Shown here piece by piece: positions 1-8,603 of a DNA stretch of 10,533 bases (position 1 is its first letter; every line of letters begins with the position of its first letter). This DNA comes from an uncultured Thiomonas sp. (GTDB lineage: Bacteria > Pseudomonadota > Gammaproteobacteria > Burkholderiales > Burkholderiaceae_C): positions 1-10,533 of the forward strand of contig CALBRU010000127.1 of NCBI GenBank assembly GCA_937927695.1, written 5' to 3'. The notes beneath the pieces were generated by a model. That model had not been told where the DNA came from, made no database searches, and saw only the letters and a list, made by a program, of their open reading frames with translations. The position numbers and the translations under genes were made by a program.

Positions 1-78
1 GAATTGCGCGATCAAGCCGCACGCCTGGAAAAGCGTCTTGCCCTGTTGCGCAAGCAATCGAGCGCCCGCGAGAACTGA
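1..78 (+). CDS. ubiJ: 3' end of a probable UbiJ accessory protein (partial)
   Basis: Only the last 25 codons are in the window, read in frame from base 1 and ending at TGA 76-78. The fragment is charged and heptad-like (LRDQAARLEKRLALLRKQ), as in a C-terminal coiled coil. UbiJ is an SCP2-domain accessory factor of ubiquinone biosynthesis. It typically ends in such a coiled coil and typically sits directly upstream of ubiB in proteobacteria. Only 7 bases separate this stop from the ubiB start, so the two are very probably co-transcribed. The identity rests mainly on position and the coiled-coil character, since the SCP2 domain lies outside the window. Another protein with a coiled-coil tail is possible. 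Confidence 0.55.
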   Translation, partial: ELRDQAARLEKRLALLRKQSSAREN

Positions 79-85
79 ACGACCG

Positions 86-1657
86 ATGCGCCGCCTGATC
101 CGCCTGCTGAAGATTGTTTCCGTCATCCTGCGCCACGGCCTGGATGAAATGGCGCTGTCGAGCTTTCGCCATCCGTGGCTGCGCCGGCTCTCCCGCGTGC
201 TCAGCTTCGGGCGACCGCTCAATCGTCCACGCGGCGAGCGTTTGCGTCTGGCGCTGGAGAGTCTGGGGCCGATTTTTGTCAAATTCGGCCAAGTGCTTTC
301 AACCCGCCGCGACCTGTTGCCGCCCGACATCGCCGACGAACTCGCCAAGCTTCAGGACAACGTGCCCCCGTTCGACTCCGAGGTCGCCGTAGCGATCATC
401 GAGCGTTCGTTCGGCAGACCCATCGAAACCTTGTTCGCCACCTTCGAGCGCAAGCCGGTGGCCAGCGCCTCCATCGCCCAGGTGCATTTCGCCACCCTGC
501 CCTTGCAACAGGGCGGCGCCGAAGTGGCGGTCAAGGTGCTGCGTCCGGGCATGCACAAAGTCATCGATGAAGACCTCGCGCTGATGCACACCATGGCAGC
601 CTGGGTGGATCGGCTGTGGAGTGAGGGCAAGCGACTGAAACCGCGCGAAGTGGTGGCCGAATTCGACAAATACCTGCACGACGAGCTCGACCTGGTCCGC
701 GAGGCGGCCAACGGCACGCAACTGCGGCGCAATATGGCCTCGCTCGACCTGCTGCTGATTCCCGAGATGCACTGGGAGCTGTGCCGCAGCGACGTGATCG
801 TGATGCAGCGCATGTACGGCGTGCCGATCGGCCGTGTCGACGCGCTGCGCGCTGCCGGCGTCGACTTCAAGCAACTGGCCAAGGCCGGGGTGGATATCTT
901 TTTCACCCAGGTGTTCCGCGACGGGTTCTTCCATGCCGACATGCACCCAGGCAATATCATGGTCAGCCTGCAGCCCGAGACGTTCGGCCGCTATATCGCG
1001 CTGGACTTCGGCATTGTCGGCACCCTGTCCGACTTCGATAAAGACTATCTGGCGCAGAACTTCATTGCCTTTTTCCGCCGCGATTACAAGCGCGTGGCCG
1101 AACTGCATGTGGAGTCTGGCTGGGTGCCTGCCGACGCCCGCATCGACGAACTCGAAGCGGCGGTACGCAGCGTTTGCGAGCCGCAATTCGCCCGCCCCCT
1201 GAAAGACATTTCGCTCGGTCAAGTACTGCTGCGGCTGTTTCAGGTTTCGCGCCGCTTCAAGGTGGAAATCCAGCCGCAACTCGTGCTGCTGCAAAAAACC
1301 CTGTTGAACGTCGAAGGGCTGGGTCGCCAGCTCGACCCCGATCTCGATCTCTGGACGACAGCGCAGCCCTTTCTCGAAAAATGGATGAAAGGCCAGGTGG
1401 GCTGGCCTGCCTTCCGCGACAAGCTCAAGAACGAATCGACCCGCTACGCACAATACCTGCCGGAAATCCCTCGTCTGCTGCATCAGGCCCTGCTGGCGCA
1501 GGAAAAGCGCGACGACCCCGTGCTGCGCGAGCTGCTGCAGGAACAACGGCGGACCAATGCCCTGCTGCAGACTTTGATGGCGTTTGTCGTCGGCTTCATC
1601 GTGGCGGTACTGCTGCTCGCCGCGATGGACAGCCACTGGTTGCAGCTACTGTTTTAA
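86..1657 (+). CDS. ubiB: UbiB, ABC1/ADCK-family atypical kinase of ubiquinone biosynthesis
   Basis: The product is 523 aa, close to the roughly 545 aa of E. coli UbiB. Seen in order: the family-defining KxGQ motif at 66-69 (FVKFGQVLSTRRDLLP); the alanine-rich loop that replaces the kinase glycine loop at 126-131 (ASASIA); the ATP-site lysine K150 (EVAVKVLRPG); the catalytic-loop equivalent HADMHPGN at 283-290; and the DFG motif at 307-309. A hydrophobic segment near 495-514 anchors the C-terminus in the membrane. UbiB proteins are ATPases that assist the membrane steps of ubiquinone synthesis rather than ordinary protein kinases. I chose ATG 86 over the upstream TTG at 38 because the family begins at MRRLIRLL and the 16 extra residues would overlap the preceding gene. 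An aldo/keto reductase follows after 12 bases. Confidence 0.95.
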   Translation: MRRLIRLLKIVSVILRHGLDEMALSSFRHPWLRRLSRVLSFGRPLNRPRGERLRLALESLGPIFVKFGQVLSTRRDLLPPDIADELAKLQDNVPPFDSEVAVAIIERSFGRPIETLFATFERKPVASASIAQVHFATLPLQQGGAEVAVKVLRPGMHKVIDEDLALMHTMAAWVDRLWSEGKRLKPREVVAEFDKYLHDELDLVREAANGTQLRRNMASLDLLLIPEMHWELCRSDVIVMQRMYGVPIGRVDALRAAGVDFKQLAKAGVDIFFTQVFRDGFFHADMHPGNIMVSLQPETFGRYIALDFGIVGTLSDFDKDYLAQNFIAFFRRDYKRVAELHVESGWVPADARIDELEAAVRSVCEPQFARPLKDISLGQVLLRLFQVSRRFKVEIQPQLVLLQKTLLNVEGLGRQLDPDLDLWTTAQPFLEKWMKGQVGWPAFRDKLKNESTRYAQYLPEIPRLLHQALLAQEKRDDPVLRELLQEQRRTNALLQTLMAFVVGFIVAVLLLAAMDSHWLQLLF

Positions 1658-1669
1658 CGCTCCTCTGCC

Positions 1670-2530
1670 ATGCTCATGCCACAACGCACATTACCCGACG
1701 GTAGCGCCATCCCCGCATTAGGTCTGGGCACTTGGCGTATGGGCGAACGCGCCGAGGCGCGCGCCGATGAAATCCTTGCGATGCGCGAAGCGCTGCGTAT
1801 GGGATACCGCCTGATCGACACCGCCGAGATGTACGGCGAAGGCGGCGCCGAGAGCATGTTGGGCGAAGCGCTGCGGCAGGCGTTTGCCGCAGGCGAGGTG
1901 CAACGCGAAGACCTCACCATCGTCAGCAAGGTGTACCCGCACCATGCCAGCACCCGCGGGGTGGTCGAAGCCTGCGAGCGCAGTCTGCAGCGCTTGAAGC
2001 TCGACCGTATCGATCTGTACCTGCTGCATTGGCGCGGCGAGTACGCGCTGGCTGAAACGCTGGCCGGGTTTGCCCAACTCCAAAGCCGCGGCTTGATCCG
2101 TCACTGGGGCGTGAGCAATTTCGATGTATCCGACCTGGAAGATCTGTTTGCGCTGCCAGGCGGATCTGCCTGCGCCACCAATCAGGTCTATTACAGCCTG
2201 GGCGCGCGGGGCGTGGAATTCGATCTGCTGCCCTGGCAGGCACGCCACCGGCTGCCGCTCATGGCCTACAGCCCTATTGATCAAGGCGCGCTCGGCGGTC
2301 ATCCCGCGTTGCAGAGGATCGGTCAGCGGCTCGGCGTCAGCGCGGCTCAGGTGGCGCTGGCCTGGGTGCTGCGCCAACTCGAGGTCATTGCTATCCCCAA
2401 GGCCGTGCGTACTGCGCACCTGCAAGACAATCTGGCCGCCGCCCAGTTGCAACTCTCGGCAAGCGATCTGCAAGCGTTAGACGCCGCCTTTGCCCCGCCG
2501 GGCCGTAAACAGCCTCTGGCGATGATTTGA
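1670..2530 (+). CDS. yeaE: Aldo/keto reductase, YeaE-like
   Basis: A 286-aa NADPH-dependent aldo/keto reductase with a TIM-barrel fold. The catalytic tetrad is visible as D50, Y55, K87 and H120 (RLIDTAEMYGEGG, IVSKVYP, LYLLHWRG). WGVSNF, the substrate- and cofactor-loop region CATNQVYYSLGARG, and the late cofactor segment IAIPKAVR are all in the expected order. From memory, the overall pattern, including DTAEMY, LLHW, GSRG/GARG-E-DLLPW and the end of the protein, closely resembles E. coli YeaE, which reduces methylglyoxal and other small aldehydes. The exact substrate here is inference. ATG 1670 and ATG 1676 are both possible starts, and neither has a strong ribosome binding site. The gene begins 12 bases after ubiB and may be read through from it. 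Confidence 0.9.
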   Translation: MLMPQRTLPDGSAIPALGLGTWRMGERAEARADEILAMREALRMGYRLIDTAEMYGEGGAESMLGEALRQAFAAGEVQREDLTIVSKVYPHHASTRGVVEACERSLQRLKLDRIDLYLLHWRGEYALAETLAGFAQLQSRGLIRHWGVSNFDVSDLEDLFALPGGSACATNQVYYSLGARGVEFDLLPWQARHRLPLMAYSPIDQGALGGHPALQRIGQRLGVSAAQVALAWVLRQLEVIAIPKAVRTAHLQDNLAAAQLQLSASDLQALDAAFAPPGRKQPLAMI

Positions 2531-2552
2531 CCGCTGTGTTTGAGCTGTATGC

Positions 2553-2581
2553 TTGCCGCGGCTGCCGCGTCTGGGCACAAT
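2553..2581 (+). promoter_or_regulatory. Candidate sigma-70 promoter of the DUF4404 gene
   Basis: TTGCCG (2553-2558; 4 of 6 to TTGACA) and CACAAT (2576-2581; 4 of 6 to TATAAT) are separated by exactly 17 bases. The pair lies between the reductase stop at 2530 and the ATG at 2610. It is the best-spaced pair in the gap but an individually weak match, so it is tentative. Confidence 0.35.
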
Positions 2582-2609
2582 GCCTTCGTCCCCTGCAATC
2601 AACTACATC

Positions 2610-2885
2610 ATGTCTGATACACAAATCCGCGACACCCTGCAGCGCCTGCACACCGTGCTGCAATCGCAGCCTGCCATCGACCCCGAGCTCAAGAGCCTGC
2701 TGCAGACCCTGGATCGCGACATACAGGCCGCACTCGAACGCAAGCAAACTGAATCGGCTCCCGCGCAGAACGACGATCTCGCAGAACAGGCGCAAACCCT
2801 GGCCACCCGTTTCGCCGCCGAGCACCCGAATGTCGATCTGGTCCTGCGCGAACTGCGCAGCCTGCTGCTCGGCCTAGGGCTGTAA
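2610..2885 (+). CDS. DUF4404 family small protein
   Basis: A 91-aa soluble, mostly helical protein beginning MSDTQIRDTLQRLHTVLQ. It has an early acidic turn (IDPELKSLLQTLDRDIQ, about 23-39), a low-complexity linker, and a second helix pair containing RFAAEHPNVDLVLRELRSLL (67-86). This pattern, with the EHP motif preceding the final helix, matches what I recall of the DUF4404 family, which has no established function. No signal peptide or membrane segment is present. The frame is open from 2553, but ATG 2610 fits the family N-terminus and the upstream residues are unrelated. The gene stands alone between the reductase and the permease, with a hairpin following its stop. Confidence 0.75.
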   Translation: MSDTQIRDTLQRLHTVLQSQPAIDPELKSLLQTLDRDIQAALERKQTESAPAQNDDLAEQAQTLATRFAAEHPNVDLVLRELRSLLLGLGL

Positions 2886-2898
2886 AACACTCGCACCT

Positions 2899-2925
2899 GC
2901 CGCCGGGCCGAGCCTTTGCGGCGGC
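2899..2925 (+). terminator. GC-rich stem-loop after the DUF4404 gene, possible terminator
   Basis: GCCGCC (2899-2904) pairs with GGCGGC (2920-2925), with a small internal GGC/GCC stem inside the loop. It starts 14 bases after the DUF4404 stop. There is no clear T-tract behind it, so it would be a poor intrinsic terminator and may act only as a 3'-end stabilising hairpin. Confidence 0.3.
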
Positions 2926-3025
2926 GTTCATGAGAAAACGCAGGGCCGAGCGGGCCGGAGTGAAGTCCCCCCGGCAAGCGGCCGTTTTGATGCGCTGCGA
3001 CAATGGTGCATTCGCAAAATTCACC

Positions 3026-4258
3026 ATGTCTGCAAACGTCTCCGTCGCCGCCCCCCAGCTCGCCGCACATCCGCCTCTATCGCGTCACTTCATTGCTTAC
3101 ATGGCGGTGGCCTGTGGGGTGTCGGTCGCCAACATCTATTACGCCCAGCCGCTGCTGGAGCAGTTCGCGCAGCAGTTTCACACCACCGTGGCCGGTGTGG
3201 CGGCCGTGCCCTCGGCCACGCAAATCGGCTACGCCGCAGGGCTGATGTTCCTCGGCCCGCTGGGCGACCGGCATGCGCGGCACAGGGTGATTCTCATCAT
3301 GGCCGCGCTGCTCGTGCCCGCGCTGATCGGCGCTGCGCTGGCGCCCAGCGTCGCCATTCTCGCCACCGCGTCTTTCGCCATCGGCATGCTCTCCAGCATT
3401 GCGCAGCAGATCATTCCCATGGTGGCGCACCTCGCGCCGCCGCAGGCGCGCGGCAAGGCCATCGGCCTGGTAATGAGCGGCCTGCTCGTGGGCATTCTGG
3501 GCGGTCGGGTGCTGGCCGGCGGCATTGCGGCGCTGCTGAACTGGCAAGCGGTGTTCGCCTTCGCCACCCTGGTGAACATTGGCATGTGGATCATGCTCTG
3601 GCGCGTGCTGCCGCGCCTGCCGGTTGATGCGCACGCCACAGATCACAGCTATGCCGCCCTGCTCGGCTCCACTCTGAAGCAGTTCGCCCTGCATCGCGAT
3701 CTGCGCTTTGCCGGCATCACCGGCGGGCTTTTTTTCGCCAGCTTCAGCGTGTTCTGGGTGGGGCTCACGCCGCTGCTGCAGAGCCCGGCCTATGGCTTCG
3801 GCCCGGCGGTGGTGGGCGCGTTCGGCATTCTGGGCATCATGGGCGCTACGGTGGCGCCGATTTCCGGTCGCTACTCCGACAGACCGGGCGGGCCCCGCCG
3901 CGTACTGTTCGTCGCCCTGGCGCTCACCGTGCTGTCGTGGGCCTTGTTCGCGCCGGGCACGCACGGGCTGTGGTGGCTGATCGCCGGGGTGCTGGTGCTC
4001 GACGCCGGGGTGCAGGGCTCTCAGATCGCCAACCAGACCCGGATCTATGCCCTGGACGCCGCCGCGCGCAGCCGCATCAACGCCGTTTACATGACGCTGT
4101 ATTTCATCGGTGGCTCGGTGGGTTCGTTCGTCGCCAGCCATGCGTGGACAGCAGGCGGTTGGCCCGCTGTGACGCTGGCGGGCGCAGGCTTTGCACTGGC
4201 GGCGCTGCTGCTGCACGCCGCCAGTAGAACCCGGCGCGGCTTAACCTCAAACGCTTAA
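3026..4258 (+). CDS. MFS transporter (12-TM drug/metabolite permease)
   Basis: A 410-aa integral membrane protein of the major facilitator superfamily. After a short cytoplasmic tail, helix 1 runs into the NIYYAQPLL motif (36-44), typical of the YgaY-like/MFS_1 group. The loop between helices 2 and 3 carries motif A (GPLGDRHARHRVIL, 77-90), and the half-protein repeat shows a related loop at GRYSDRPGGPRRVL. The remaining sequence is a regular series of hydrophobic helices. Members are proton-driven exporters or importers of small molecules; the substrate cannot be read from the sequence. I chose ATG 3026 because the in-frame ATGs at 2930 and 2990 add an arginine-rich stretch unlike the family. 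It converges on metF, and the stops overlap (TAA 4256-4258 against TAA 4257-4255) with no room for a separate terminator. Confidence 0.88.
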   Translation: MSANVSVAAPQLAAHPPLSRHFIAYMAVACGVSVANIYYAQPLLEQFAQQFHTTVAGVAAVPSATQIGYAAGLMFLGPLGDRHARHRVILIMAALLVPALIGAALAPSVAILATASFAIGMLSSIAQQIIPMVAHLAPPQARGKAIGLVMSGLLVGILGGRVLAGGIAALLNWQAVFAFATLVNIGMWIMLWRVLPRLPVDAHATDHSYAALLGSTLKQFALHRDLRFAGITGGLFFASFSVFWVGLTPLLQSPAYGFGPAVVGAFGILGIMGATVAPISGRYSDRPGGPRRVLFVALALTVLSWALFAPGTHGLWWLIAGVLVLDAGVQGSQIANQTRIYALDAAARSRINAVYMTLYFIGGSVGSFVASHAWTAGGWPAVTLAGAGFALAALLLHAASRTRRGLTSNA

Positions 4259-5111
4259 CGTCCGAGATCGTCGAGCACGGCCAGCGTGGCTTCGGCCTGG
4301 TTCAGGGTGTAGAAATGCAGCCCTGGCGCGCCGCTGGCGATGAGTTCTTCGCACAGGCTGCTGACCACCTCGCGGCCGAAGGCGCGGATACTCTCTCGGT
4401 CGTCGCCGTAGCTCTGCAGGCGCAACCTGATCCAGCGTGGAATCTCGGCGCCGCACACTTCAGAGAAGCGCAGCAGTTGGCTGGAATTGGTGATGGGCAT
4501 GATGCCCGGCACCACCGGCACGTCGAGACCGAGGGCGCGCACATCGTCGACAAAACGGCGATAGGCCGCAGCGCTGTAGAAGTACTGCGTGATGGCCGAG
4601 TTCGCCCCAGCACGCACCTTGTCAGCGAAATGCTGCAGATCATCGAGCGGGCTTCTGGCCTGCGGATGCATCTCGGGATAGGCGGCCACTTCAATGTGAA
4701 ACGCGCTGCCCATTTCGTCGCGGATGAACGCCACCAGATCGCGGGCATGGTGGAACTCGCCGCCGATGCCGTATCCCGAAGGCAGGTCGCCACGCAACGC
4801 TACGAGACGCTTGACGCCTGCAGCCTGAAAGTCGTGCAGATGACCGCGCACCGAATCACGGCTGGCGCCGATGCACGACAGATGGGGCGCGGCGTCCACG
4901 CCTTCAGCGAGGATGTCGCGCACCGTCTGCAGCGTGCCTTCCTGCGTGGAGCCGCCGGCGCCGAAGGTCACCGAACAGAACTCGGGCTGGCGCGCATACA
5001 GACGTTGCCGCACCGCCCGGAGTTTGTCCGCGCCCTCGGGCGTCTTGGGCGGGAAGAACTCGAAGCTCAGATTGACCCGAGGAGAAACCGATTGTGCGGA
5101 GGCCATGCGCA

Positions 5112-5112
<1 letters not shown>
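4255..5112 (-). CDS. metF: 5,10-methylenetetrahydrofolate reductase
   Basis: A 285-aa flavoprotein (E. coli MetF is 296 aa) that reduces 5,10-methylene-THF to 5-methyl-THF, the methyl donor for methionine synthase. Visible signatures: LSFEFFPPK with catalytic-type Glu18; VTFGAGGS (48-55); ALRGDLPSG with the FAD/folate-site Asp109; AITQYFY with Gln176; PGIMPI (203-208); and the C-terminal HFYTLN. The start ATG at 5112 shares its A with the TGA of ahcY (TGATG), so translation is probably coupled; an internal ATG at 5106 is an alternative. No convincing Shine-Dalgarno precedes it, which fits coupling. As second gene of the riboswitch operon it should respond to SAH together with ahcY. Confidence 0.96.
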
Positions 5113-6530
<1,418 letters not shown>

Positions 6531-6540
6531 ACAAACTCCG
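6531..6540 (-). promoter_or_regulatory. Ribosome binding site of ahcY
   Basis: On the - strand the leader ends CGGAGTTTGT directly before ATG 6530. GGAG with a 5-base spacer fixes the ahcY start. It lies about 10 bases downstream of the leader hairpin, so that hairpin could influence access to it. Confidence 0.7.
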
Positions 6541-6549
6541 AACAAAGTG

Positions 6550-6585
6550 GCCGGGAACGGATGCGCACCGCATCCCGCGCCCGGC
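6550..6585 (-). other. Leader hairpin between SAH aptamer and ahcY start (expression-platform candidate)
   Basis: GCCGGG (6550-6555) pairs with CCCGGC (6580-6585). After a small internal loop, GGATGCG (6559-6565) pairs with CGCATCC (6569-6575), leaving a 3-base loop. This makes 13 base pairs in total. On the - strand it lies after the aptamer and is followed by CACTTTGTT, which is only weakly T-rich. It could therefore be a modest intrinsic terminator or a structure controlling ribosome access. Which alternative pairing SAH binding would prevent is not obvious by eye. Confidence 0.55.
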
Positions 6586-6595
6586 ACGGGTTGGG

Positions 6596-6706
6596 TGAGC
6601 GCCGTTGAAGGAAAGCCGCCAGCAAGGTAAAGCGGCCCGCGATCAAAGCCCCGAGCCTGGCGACGGCGGCGAACAACTCGCCCCGTGCGTTGCAACGCTC
6701 CTCGGG
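6596..6706 (-). ncRNA. SAH riboswitch (S-adenosylhomocysteine aptamer) of the ahcY-metF operon
   Basis: The - strand leader carries the conserved blocks of this aptamer class in order. CCCGAGGAGCGTTGC (from 6706) has P1 and the core. CCAGGCTCGGG (to about 6649) closes P1, with CCCGAG pairing to CTCGGG. CAACGGCGCTCA (6607-6596) ends it, its CGCTC able to pair with the GAGCG at 6700-6696 as the pseudoknot. These blocks match the Ralstonia solanacearum SAH aptamer as I remember it. The element sits directly upstream of ahcY, the normal location. In known cases SAH binding raises expression of SAH-recycling genes. Between P1 and the pseudoknot strand there is an extra GC-rich stretch, a variable region in this class. 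Confidence 0.92.
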
Positions 6707-6715
6707 AACTGATGC

Positions 6716-6743
6716 ATTCTATCGGTTCGCCGCAGGTTGCCAC
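6716..6743 (-). promoter_or_regulatory. Promoter of the ahcY-metF operon
   Basis: On the - strand, GTGGCA (6743-6738; 4 of 6 to TTGACA) is followed after 16 bases by TAGAAT (6721-6716; 5 of 6 to TATAAT). Transcription would begin near 6709, just 5' of the first conserved base of the SAH aptamer at 6706. This agreement is the main reason to accept it. Confidence 0.6.
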
Positions 6744-6800
6744 GCTCGCGCCAAGGCCCATAGGATGAGCGCTCCTGCCTCCTCGCCGCGATCCCACGAC

Positions 6801-7691
6801 ATGGTCCCTCTACCACGCCGCCATCCCACCACAACGCGCGCAGGGCTGCGCCCGTTGCTGCTGTGTGGCCTGCTCCTGATAAGTCTGCCTTGGGCGCAGG
6901 CCGAAGCGCCAAACCCGGCAGCCCCCGTCCTGCTGCTGGCTGAAACCGCATCCAGCAAGATCGATCCAGCGCCCTATTGGGTGAGCGAAAAACTCGACGG
7001 TGTGCGCGCCTACTGGGATGGTCGGGTGCTGCGGTTTCGCAGCGGCAACCCGGTGCCCGCCCCGGCGTGGTTCACCGCTGCGCTGCCGCCACAGCCGCTG
7101 GACGGCGAGTTGTGGATCGCACGCGAGCGCTTCGAGCAGGTCTCGGGCATCGTCCGCAGCCATCCGCCCGACGAGCGCGATTGGAAGCAGGTGCGCTACA
7201 TGGTGTTCGAACTCCCCGATGCGCCGGGCAGCTTCACCGATCGCCTCGCCCGCATGCGCGCGCTGGTGGAACGGGCGCAGGTGCCCTGGCTGCACATGGT
7301 TCCGCAGTTCCGCGTGTCCAACCCCGCCGCGCTCAAACGCCGTCTCGACCAAGTCGTGAAAGATGGCGGCGAGGGCCTGATGCTGCACCGTGCCGATGCG
7401 CCGTATCAAACCGGTCGGCAGGACGTGCTGCTCAAGCTCAAACCCTGGCAGGACGCCGAAGCCACCGTCGTCGGCTACACGCCGGGCAAAGGCAAGTATG
7501 CGGGGCTGACCGGCGCGCTGAACATGCGCATGCCCGACGGCAAGACCTTTCGCATCGGCTCCGGCCTGAGCGACGCACTGCGTCGCAACCCGCCGCCCAT
7601 CGGCACGCTCATTACCTACCGCTACCAAGCCCTCACAGCCTCGGGCCTTCCACGTTTCGCGCGCTATCTGCGCGTGCGTGAGAAGGAATGA
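6801..7691 (+). CDS. ligE: Exported ATP-dependent DNA ligase (LigE type)
   Basis: A 296-aa minimal ATP-dependent DNA ligase with only the nucleotidyltransferase and OB-fold domains, as in LigE/Lig-E of Neisseria, Haemophilus and relatives. A signal peptide is evident: basic RRHPTTTRAGLR, a hydrophobic core (about 15-32), then a likely cleavage after AQA (33-35), implying periplasmic action. Ligase motifs follow: motif I EKLDGVR with nucleophile Lys64, RSGNPV (80-85), DGEL (101-104), motif III VFELP (135-139), motif IV EGLML (191-195), and motif V LLKLKPWQD (210-218). The enzyme seals nicks after adenylation by ATP; in the periplasm a role in handling taken-up or extracellular DNA has been proposed for the family. 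ATG 6801 gives a normal signal peptide; ATG 6765 is possible, and neither has a strong ribosome site. It is divergent from ahcY. Confidence 0.9.
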   Translation: MVPLPRRHPTTTRAGLRPLLLCGLLLISLPWAQAEAPNPAAPVLLLAETASSKIDPAPYWVSEKLDGVRAYWDGRVLRFRSGNPVPAPAWFTAALPPQPLDGELWIARERFEQVSGIVRSHPPDERDWKQVRYMVFELPDAPGSFTDRLARMRALVERAQVPWLHMVPQFRVSNPAALKRRLDQVVKDGGEGLMLHRADAPYQTGRQDVLLKLKPWQDAEATVVGYTPGKGKYAGLTGALNMRMPDGKTFRIGSGLSDALRRNPPPIGTLITYRYQALTASGLPRFARYLRVREKE

Positions 7692-7705
7692 GGCAGCCTC
7701 GACCG

Positions 7706-7874
7706 GCCCGCCCTATACCCGCGACGCCAGCGCCAGGCGCAGCCCCAGGCCGACGAACACCACGCCCGTCAACCGCCGCACCCAAAGCGCCATCCGCTGC
7801 ATGCGCCCCATGCGATGGCGCGCCAGCGCCGCTACCCAGGCCACGCCCAGGTTGAACAAGGTGCCATTGCCGGT
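7706..7874. repeat. Left copy of a direct repeat flanking the accessory cassette
   Basis: This stretch is repeated in the same orientation at about 10422-10533. The shared parts, 7713-7736 and 7794-7874, differ at 7 of 105 positions by hand count, and the right copy lacks 7737-7793. The repeat runs off the window, so its true right boundary is unknown. It brackets the exporter, oxygenase and regulator genes. Confidence 0.75.
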
Positions 7875-7877
7875 GTC
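7713..7877 (-). pseudogene. 3'-end remnant of a LysE/RhtB-family exporter gene (copy 1)
   Basis: Read on the - strand this stretch encodes GNGTLFNLGVAWVAALARHR, a basic loop, then a last hydrophobic helix (LTGVVFVGLGLRLALA) and a TAG stop at 7715-7713. That is the typical C-terminus of LysE/RhtB amino-acid exporters. Upstream of about 7877 the frame turns into sequence unlike a membrane protein, so only the gene end survives. Bases 7794-7874 match 10453-10533 at 75 of 81 positions, and 7713-7736 match 10429-10452 at 23 of 24 (hand counted). It starts 21 bases after the ligE stop, convergent with it. The gene's front part presumably lay to the right before the cassette arrived. Confidence 0.65.
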
Positions 7878-7889
7878 TGCGACCGTTGT

Positions 7890-7906
7890 GGCGTCGGTGT
7901 GACGCC
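7890..7906. other. Small hairpin (GGCGTC/GACGCC) downstream of the exporter
   Basis: GGCGTC (7890-7895) and GACGCC (7901-7906) form a perfect 6-bp stem with a 5-base loop. A tandem 8-base repeat GTGACGCC overlaps it at 7899-7914. It lies about 66 bases beyond the exporter stop and close to where similarity to the exporter remnant ends. There is no T-tract, so a terminator role is uncertain; it may mark the junction of the inserted segment. Confidence 0.3.
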
Positions 7907-7971
7907 GTGACGCCAATGTCGCGATGCACGGCGACAACATGATGCGGCGTGCGTGACCCCGAGTTCGTGCG

Positions 7972-8598
7972 TCACCCAGTGATGCTGCCCCACGTCCCCG
8001 CCAGAAGCTGGCACGCAAGGTAAGCCATCAACACCGCAATCCCAGCATCGAGCAGCCGCCAGGCTCTCGCCGACTGGAAAAAGCCGGCCATGCGCCTGCT
8101 TCCCCAGGCGAGCGCGACGAACCACAGCAGCGATGCCAGCATTGTCCCTGCGGCGAACGGCACCTGCTGCGCGGCGGGCTTGCTCGCCCCGATCGACCCG
8201 ATGAGCACCACCGTGTCCAGCCATGCGTAGGGATTGGCGAACCCCAGCAGGACGGCAGTTTTCAGAACGCCCCGCGGCAAATCAGCATGGCCATCTTTGG
8301 TTGGATCGGATGCATTGCGTAGGCTGGCGCGCAGCCGCTGTGCGCCGAACCAGACCAGATACACCGCCCCCGCGACGACCAGCGCGGACTCCGCGCGGGG
8401 ACTATGCCCGAGAAGAACACCAATTCCCCCAATGCCGACGGTAATCAGCACGGCGTCAGCCAACACGCAGATTGCCACCACGCCCCAAACGGGTCTGGCG
8501 CCCACGCTTTGCCGGATGACCAGAGTGTCTTTCGGTCCCGGTGCCGCGAACAGGCTGGCGCCCAGGAGCAGACCTTCAATGAACAATGTGCCTGTCAT
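7972..8598 (-). CDS. LysE/ArgO-family amino-acid exporter
   Basis: A 208-aa membrane protein with about six hydrophobic helices, the normal size for the LysE superfamily. Diagnostic stretches are AAPGPKDTLVIRQ (18-30), equivalent to the IAPIGPQN...LRQ motif at the end of helix 1, and GFANPYAWLDTVVLIGSI (119-136), equivalent to the conserved NP...LDTVVLLGS segment of ArgO/LysE. These proteins expel basic or modified amino acids across the inner membrane. The glutamine-asparagine pair usual in ArgO is replaced here by Lys-Asp, so the substrate may differ. The ATG at 8598 lies only 5 bases after the stop of the upstream oxygenase, indicating one transcript. The start has a weak ribosome site, consistent with coupling. 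If the oxygenase nonsense codon is real, polarity could reduce its expression. Confidence 0.85.
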   Translation of the reverse strand: MTGTLFIEGLLLGASLFAAPGPKDTLVIRQSVGARPVWGVVAICVLADAVLITVGIGGIGVLLGHSPRAESALVVAGAVYLVWFGAQRLRASLRNASDPTKDGHADLPRGVLKTAVLLGFANPYAWLDTVVLIGSIGASKPAAQQVPFAAGTMLASLLWFVALAWGSRRMAGFFQSARAWRLLDAGIAVLMAYLACQLLAGTWGSITG

Positions 8599-8603
8599 TC
8601 GGA

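Noticed and set aside
299..1636. A 445-codon open frame on the - strand
   Set aside because: It is antisense to ubiB with no recognisable domain; ubiB has all kinase-like motifs.
3077..4216. A 379-codon open frame on the - strand
   Set aside because: It is antisense to the MFS permease, rich in His, Arg and Gln, and typical of a shadow frame in GC-rich DNA.
7951..7976. A stem formed by GTGAC and GTCAC near the exporter stop
   Set aside because: The arms are only 5 bp with a 13-base loop and no T-tract, too weak to call a terminator.
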